64,000 nucleotides of DNA from Rhizophlyctis rosea (lineage: Eukaryota; Chytridiomycota; Chytridiomycetes; Rhizophlyctidales; Rhizophlyctidaceae). The position numbers and the translations under genes are program-made. The notes under the pieces are model-generated. The model saw only the letters and a list, made by a program, of their open reading frames with translations. It ran no database searches and was not told where the DNA came from. Positions 58,571 through 64,000 of this stretch are shown here, one piece after another (the first letter of the stretch is position 1; each line of letters opens with the position of its first letter). The stretch lies in assembly GCA_027596075.1 (NCBI GenBank), contig JADGJC010000002.1:124001-188000 (forward strand), written 5' to 3'.

Positions 58571-60988
58571 TTACGGGAACAAACGTTTGGGGTCACGAGG
58601 GAATAATGAAGTCCTACGGATGTTGCCTAGGTTCAAGTACAACATGATGACACGCTCAAGACCTACATGAATGAATGGTCTCAGCTTTACACAACCGAGG
58701 CACGCAATGAATTTACCCAAGCGCAACTTACCGATACCACCACCAGCGTGAGGAGGAGCTCCAAACTTGAAAGCATCAAGATACGGCTGAATGGTAACAG
58801 GGTCTACTTGGTGCTCCCTAGCCCGCTCTTCAAGGAAAGCAGAGTCATGGATACGCTGTGCTCCCGACAGAATCTCTTCTCCTCTAATGAAGAAATCGTA
58901 CGAATTACTGTATCCCTGTAAACGGAATTTAGATTGCGGCTTCCACTGCATTTGTAAAACTCGATCAACTTACTGGGCGAGCAGGGTCGGGCATGGTGTA
59001 GAATGGTCGAACTGCGAGCGGGAATTTGTCCAACATGAAGAAGTCGGTGTTGTACTTCTTCTTCACAAGTTCACCAAGTTTCCGTTCGGCCGCGGTGCTG
59101 TTGGTGGCAAGCAATCATTAAGTGCTTGATCCTCATCGTCATTATGACAGTTTCCAATGAAACGTACTTCAAATCGTCAAAGTCGCCAATTTCAACCCCG
59201 GCTTCCTCCCGAAGCATCTTGATCGCGTCCGCATATTCCAACCGCAAGGTTTTCGGCAAGTATTGGAAGTCCTCGAATGGGAACTGCCTCTTGATGACTT
59301 CAATCTCGGAAGCAAATCTGGTTTTCAAGCCGTCAAATATGTGGACGAAGAGGCCATCCAATACGTCCAAGACCTATCGAAAACACCATCATTACTTAGC
59401 ACCAAGGCGACTATTATTGTGTTTGACTCTACCTCGTGGTAATGCTCCTCAAAGGACATCTCCAGATCGAGACCCATGAATTCAGTCATATGTCTGTGCG
59501 TCAAACTGTTTTCCGCACGGAATACTGCATAAAACGAAACAATGTCAATTTCGTGACAATCCGATCAGACAAGGCAGAGTTCACTCACCTGGTGCAATTT
59601 CGTAGACACGCTCAAAGTCGGAACAGATTACCATTTGTTTGTACAATTGCGGCGATTGAGCCAAGTAGGCATTGGCTATTCAAATCGAGCTCAGTAAAAC
59701 GTCCAACATGGCGTCTCAGCAGATGAACTCACTATTAAAGTATGGGAGCTTGAAGACGTTTGCACCTCCTTCACTGGCAGCACCGATGAGCTTTGGGGTA
59801 TGGATCTCCGTGAAATCTTTCCCCTCGAGATACTCCCGGAATAGACGGCACACGCCAGATTGCATGCGGAAGATAGCTTGGTTCGTAATGGTCTGACAGT
59901 GGGCACACATCAGTCGGCGAAACATAGATGAATGCGCTTAAATCACATACTCGAAGGTCAATGACACGGTTGTTCAGCCTCGTGTCCAAATTAACTCCCA
60001 CAAAGTTGGGGTCCTCCTCCAAGGCAGTACTAGAACGCGACGCATCTTCAAGTGTAAAGGGCAATCGCTCGGCTTCGCTGATCACATGGAGCTGAAATCG
60101 GTGTTAACTTCATGAGCCATCAATAGATGATACAAAACAAAAGGGTATACCTTGGTGATCTTGAGCTCCACATTCTGGACAGTACAGGATGTTACAGTCT
60201 GCAGCGCCTTCACGACGGTTGCCTCCACCAATACTAATGATTCCACGGAAATTCTGTGCGACCGCGTCAGAGAGCGATTCCTTCTGACATAAATCCTCAA
60301 CATCCACTGACCCGTTGACGAACTTCAACATTTGCTTGCTGACTGTGTCCTCGTCCACCGAAACGACACCCTGTACGGTGACAGTTCGTTGCCGAAGAGT
60401 CAAGAAGCATTTTTTCGCTCCTGTAAGTACATTAGTTTCCGAATGTCTCAGCAATTGGAATGGCATCTCTTACCCGTCGGTCTGGAAGTCTGTACACGCG
60501 CGCTGAGGAGAATAGCTTGCCCCACATTTCCTTCAGATAGAGTCTGAATTTTGGTCCGCACCGCCCCTGTTTCGCTGTGAGTACATACACCCTTTTTGTT
60601 AAAGGCAGATATCTCATACCCGTTCGCTCCGATGATTGATTCATCGGAAGTTTACCATACCGACCCGTCGAATGGTCCTGCATCGTTTTTATTAGTTGTA
60701 TGATTCTAACCGATGAAGCTGAAGGCCACTTACGGGAGAAGCGGCCTCTCGGGCGGCCTTTTCTGCAGCCTACGAAACCCACACGGACGATGTTTGGATA
60801 AGGGTTATATTGGAAGCGCCATGCAGTGTACTGACCAGCTTCGCTTCCCGTTCCGCCTTCTGCCTCTCCTTCTCCCTTTGTTTCTCCAGCTTCTTCAACT
60901 GGGCTTTGGAAAGAGGTTTTCCGTCCTCTCCAAGAACGACGTTCGCCGTCCCCTCGGTAATGTCACTAACGGTTGCTTCAGAAGACAT
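58571..60988 (-). CDS. Cytosolic aspartyl-tRNA synthetase
   Basis: Class IIb synthetase charging tRNA-Asp. The start ATG at 60988 opens a Lys/Glu-rich helical extension ([20 protein letters not shown]) typical of eukaryotic cytosolic AspRS, which binds tRNA. The OB-fold anticodon domain includes [13 protein letters not shown] and [15 protein letters not shown]. Catalytic motifs: the FRLFREYL-type motif 1 region ([24 protein letters not shown]), motif 2 [21 protein letters not shown], and motif 3 [20 protein letters not shown]. The enzyme ends [12 protein letters not shown], the cytosolic AspRS terminus. About ten introns; one (roughly 58626-58693) is read through in frame by the raw ORF and must be removed to restore GGIGLERV. 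Exon boundaries were not all resolved. Confidence 0.95.
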
Positions 60989-61536
60989 TTCTGAAGTATA
61001 TGTCGAATAGTCAGTGGCGTGTATGAGAGTGGGGTATATTTAGATCTAAGACGCGTGCAAGAGTAAACAAAACATACTGTTGATATGGGTACAAGAAAAA
61101 GTGCGTGCAGTTGTCAAGTGAGGGTGAGAACAGAAACTAGTGGCACGCGAGAAAGTATTTGTATTGACACGGCCCTTCAATAGCGCTTTATATGCTAGTT
61201 GACGAACAGCTAGCATGGACAGAAGCGCCAATTTGGACGATGAACATGCGACCTTTCGGTCAAGGGGGGAGCGACTGGAGCGACTTTTTGGCCTGTCATG
61301 CGATGGACCAGTTGGATGAGTCATTCCAGCCATTTTGGTGGTGGTGGCTGGTTGCCGTTTGTGGCGTGTGGCTTATTGAGCTCCGTCTCTGAATTTGTTT
61401 TGGTGTGAGCCCTCTGGAGACTTGGACCCTTTAAGGATTGTCTGGACCTAAAAATATCACTCGCACCTGCTTGTTGGTCATTTCTCCTGCATAAACACAC
61501 TTTACGCCATACACCGAAACTGAGGGAACGGGCAAC
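60989..61536. other. Divergent intergenic region AspRS/RRS1
   Basis: About 550 bp between two housekeeping translation genes. No gene recognised; small frames here look random. Confidence 0.4.
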
Positions 61537-62800
61537 ATGGATGTCACAGAGCAGCTGCAAGCACTAAAGGATAAATAGTATGTTCTTTGTCTGGTCCCTT
61601 TTTCAAGTCGAGCCGCGTCATAATTCTCTTTTGTACACGTCACTCACAGTAAATCGGTTGAAGTGGAAACCCCCGTCCCTTTCGACTTTGACTTGGGAAA
61701 CCTGACTGCATTTGACCCAAACGCGCTGGACGAGAAGAGAATAAAGTATGCGTCGTCAGTTTTCGTCTACGCCAACGGAATACCAACTGACGCAAAACTC
61801 TCTTTCCCTTCTGTATAATTGTAGCGGCGAAACAAACGTCTATCTGAAGGATTTGGCGAGGGATGGTGCACAGCTTTTGATCAATCAAATCTTTGGTCTA
61901 CCGACCAAATCGACAACTGATGGAGTCTTTGCCGAACTTCCCGAACCTTCAACCGTCCTCCCTCGTGCCAAACCTGTACGTGCTCTGGAGCGCTTTGTCA
62001 CCCCTCATGAACTGTTGCTCATGTCATTTGTCGTGATCATGTATAGCTACCCAAACCTAAGCCGTTGACGCGATGGGAGAAGTTCGCGAAGACGAAGGGC
62101 ATTCAGAAGCGGAAGAAGGATCGCATGGTGTATGATGAGGCGACTGGAGAAGAGAAGCCGCGATGGGGTTACAAAAGGGCAAACAACGATCAGGACGATT
62201 GGATCATTGAGCTTCCAGGCAATGCTGGTATGCGTCGTTGAGCAATTCCGTTTTGTTGAGTGTGGGACGAACATGACTGACTGGGAATTACCTTTGTAGA
62301 TCCCATGGAGGATCAATACGAAAAGCGACGGGAGGAGAAGAAGGAGCGGGTGGAGAAGAACAAGAAGCAGGCGCGCAGGAACATGGAGGAGAGGGCCGCG
62401 GTGGAGACCGGAAAGAATCCAAAGGAGGTCCGGAAGGCACAGCTGGAGAAGGCTATCAGAGAGTCGAAAACATCGACCGCGTCGCTGGGACGGTTTGATA
62501 AGAAGTTGGAGAACGAAGGTGTCATCAAGACGAAGCGGTCAAAGAGAAAGGTGAGGATTTTTGTTGGATGTCTTCATCCTAACGACATTCCATCTGACAT
62601 TGTTGGGATCACAGTTCGAAGCGGACACGATTGAAGCTTCCAAAGAAGCGGAAACGTCGTTGAACATTGCGAAGAAGGTGTTGAAGGGGGATGACGCCAA
62701 GGTTTTGAACGTTAGCAAAGCGGTCAGGTCAGTCGGAGGTCGGGCATCAGCAGAAATGTTCGGGCAAAAGGGCAAGAACAAGAAGAGGAAGACGAAATGA
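61537..62800 (+). CDS. RRS1: Ribosome biogenesis regulator RRS1
   Basis: Nucleolar factor that with Rpf2 loads the 5S RNP into the pre-60S ribosome. Exons 61537-61577, 61650-61745, 61825-61975, 62047-62227, 62300-62550 and 62615-62800 join to 301 aa. Conserved blocks: [67 protein letters not shown] and [11 protein letters not shown]. The C-terminal half is a charged helix with KKEVR-like repeats, and the end is Lys/Arg-rich ([10 protein letters not shown]), fitting nucleolar location. Confidence 0.95.
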
Positions 62801-62917
62801 TCACCCGGCAACGAACAACTGAAACGTCCTACTTCGGGCACAATCTATAATTACAATTTTTTCTTTGTACATATGTAAACAGAACACAACCTTGCTAAAT
62901 ACAATCTTTATGCGTTG

Positions 62918-64000
62918 TCATTCCAAAGCTACCCAGAGTTCCAATCTGTCTGAAGAGTTCAGTGCATCGCGCTGGATTTTTGCGAAAGCAAGTGCTATGT
63001 CGAGGTCTTCGTCATCCGTCATCAGAACAAATCCATCACCCTCATCTTTGTACTTCAGTTTCAGTCGTCGATCCTCCTTGAACTTTCGGTGAATCCGTTG
63101 TTGAAGTTCATTGAATGTGACCGTGCCCGGTACAAGCATCATTCGCGTGTCGGTGAAATGGCATTTTACCTTCAGTTGCTGATGGACGGCGAAAACACGT
63201 CATTACGGTTATGTGAAAGGTTGCGCCAGTCACACTCACCTGGTCCAAACTGGACCACGAGCCGTCCGACCTTGCGTCTAGGGAATCTCCGGTGGAGGAT
63301 GTGCGTGGGGGAAGGGGGACATTTGGGTATATTGCAGGCCGGCCAGCATTCGATGTGTTCGAGGACAAAGGCGATATATTGTCGTCGCGCCGCGGACGTT
63401 GAAGTGATCCGTAACCGGCATTGTCGACTGTATTGCCCCTTGTAAGCGTACCGCCGCGTGTTAATGTTGCCGATCGACCAATCACTTCTGGTTCCGACTT
63501 TGTCCGGTTCAATGTGTTCATCTGCAACGCTCATTAGTATCAACAACTCAAAGTAACTGTGACCCTTTTCAACAAACCTTGAGCTGCTTTCCACTAAACC
63601 CCGCAAAGGTATCTGTTGCCTCTATTGAGGCGACGACCTTCGCTGTTCCCAAGAAATCCTTCTTCTGCGAGTTTTTCATTTTGCCGTCCGGTGGCCGGTA
63701 TACCAGATCTCGAGGTACTTCAAAAGGCGGTAAGAATTCAGGAGCTCGGTCGCCCAATTTGATTGCCTCGTCCATGATTCTGAACTCTGCGGATTCACGT
63801 CAATAAACAAACGGTGATCGAGCTGAAGAAAGCGCGGGTCTTACCTTCATCATCAGGTTTTTCCCTCATTGCTGTCTCCAAATCTTGTCGAGCGCGGTAC
63901 CAATCCCCCACTGCGGCCCACGCGAGTCCCCTATTGAAGTGCACTTCACACGCATATAGTTTGTAGTTGAGTCCGAGTTGTGTATAATCTATGTACGGGT
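62918..64000 (-). CDS. noxR: NADPH oxidase regulator NoxR (p67phox homologue), 5'-truncated
   Basis: Cytosolic activator of fungal NADPH oxidases, recruited by Rac. The window starts inside the TPR region on the right (LNYKLYACEVHFNRGLAWAA, DWYRARQDLETAMREKPDDE). The activation-domain-like segment follows: KLGDRAPEFLPPFEVPRDLVYRPP, then KDFLGTAKVVASIEATDTFAGF, the p67phox/NoxR signature. A Ser/Thr-rich linker comes next. The C-terminal PB1 domain has VTFNELQQRIHRKFKED and KLKYKDEGDGFVLMTDDEDL (OPCA-type acidic motif), and the protein ends LELWVALE. As in fungal NoxR, no SH3 domain is seen between linker and PB1. The intron before the PB1 exon joins SSLDQ to QLKVKCHF. The N-terminus lies beyond the window. 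Confidence 0.9.

Noticed and set aside
52529..60988. tRNA-Asp and aspartyl-tRNA synthetase lying 6 kb apart as a functional cluster
   Set aside because: tRNA-Asp is multicopy in fungi and two unrelated genes lie between them; proximity is most likely coincidence.

Overview
This is a eukaryotic, fungal-type nuclear window. It is gene-dense, with short spliceosomal introns of about 50-90 nt, GT-AG ends and phase-consistent joins. For 17 genes I joined the exons by hand; each model is a multiple of three from ATG to stop and restores a continuous conserved protein. The gene set fits an early-diverging, probably zoosporic (chytrid-like) fungus. Fungal-style EDC3, a short Swp1, an Hst3/4 sirtuin and a QDE-1-type RdRP sit beside MCM8, a p67phox-like NoxR and a BRCT-WGR-PARP. 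The organism call is inference. A run of 10 N at 23865-23874 marks an assembly gap.

Layout: 0-7 kb, 5' part of an unknown acidic protein (-), proteasome lid subunit RPN12 (+), RNA-dependent RNA polymerase (-). 7-19.3 kb, long coiled-coil protein (-), an RNase H-domain protein carrying several SUMO-interaction-like motifs (+), urease nickel chaperone UreG (-), PARP (+), a Pro-rich orphan (-). 20-29 kb, MCM8 helicase (+), a gapped TA-flanked inverted-repeat element, a divergent H2B/H2A pair, sphingolipid delta-4 desaturase (-). 29-42 kb, ATG9 (+), Swp1/ribophorin II (-), a Ty3/gypsy integrase scrap, a coiled-coil orphan (+), GTPase GNL1 (+), decapping activator EDC3 (-). 42-47.4 kb is gene-poor, with a Cys-rich protein and small orphans. 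47.4-64 kb, Hst3/4-type sirtuin (+), a membrane-anchored histidine-phosphatase-fold protein lacking its catalytic residues (-), tRNA-Asp(GUC), a DHA2-type MFS exporter (-), a membrane RING-H2 E3 ligase (-), cytosolic aspartyl-tRNA synthetase (-), RRS1 (+), and NoxR (-), which runs off the right edge.

There is no operon logic. Several genes act in related processes: genome stability and chromatin (PARP, MCM8, Hst3/4 sirtuin, H2A/H2B, RNase H protein), RNA turnover and silencing (RdRP, EDC3), ribosome biogenesis (RRS1, probably GNL1), the secretory pathway and autophagy (Swp1, DES1, ATG9).

Most striking observation: both histone genes carry, 77 and 93 nt past their stop codons, a perfect 16-nt hairpin with a 6-bp stem and a UUUC loop. 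This is the geometry of the metazoan/algal replication-dependent histone mRNA 3' stem-loop. The two stems share AGC...GCU and differ by three compensated base pairs. Also notable are the multi-SIM RNase H protein and the apparent pseudo-phosphatase.
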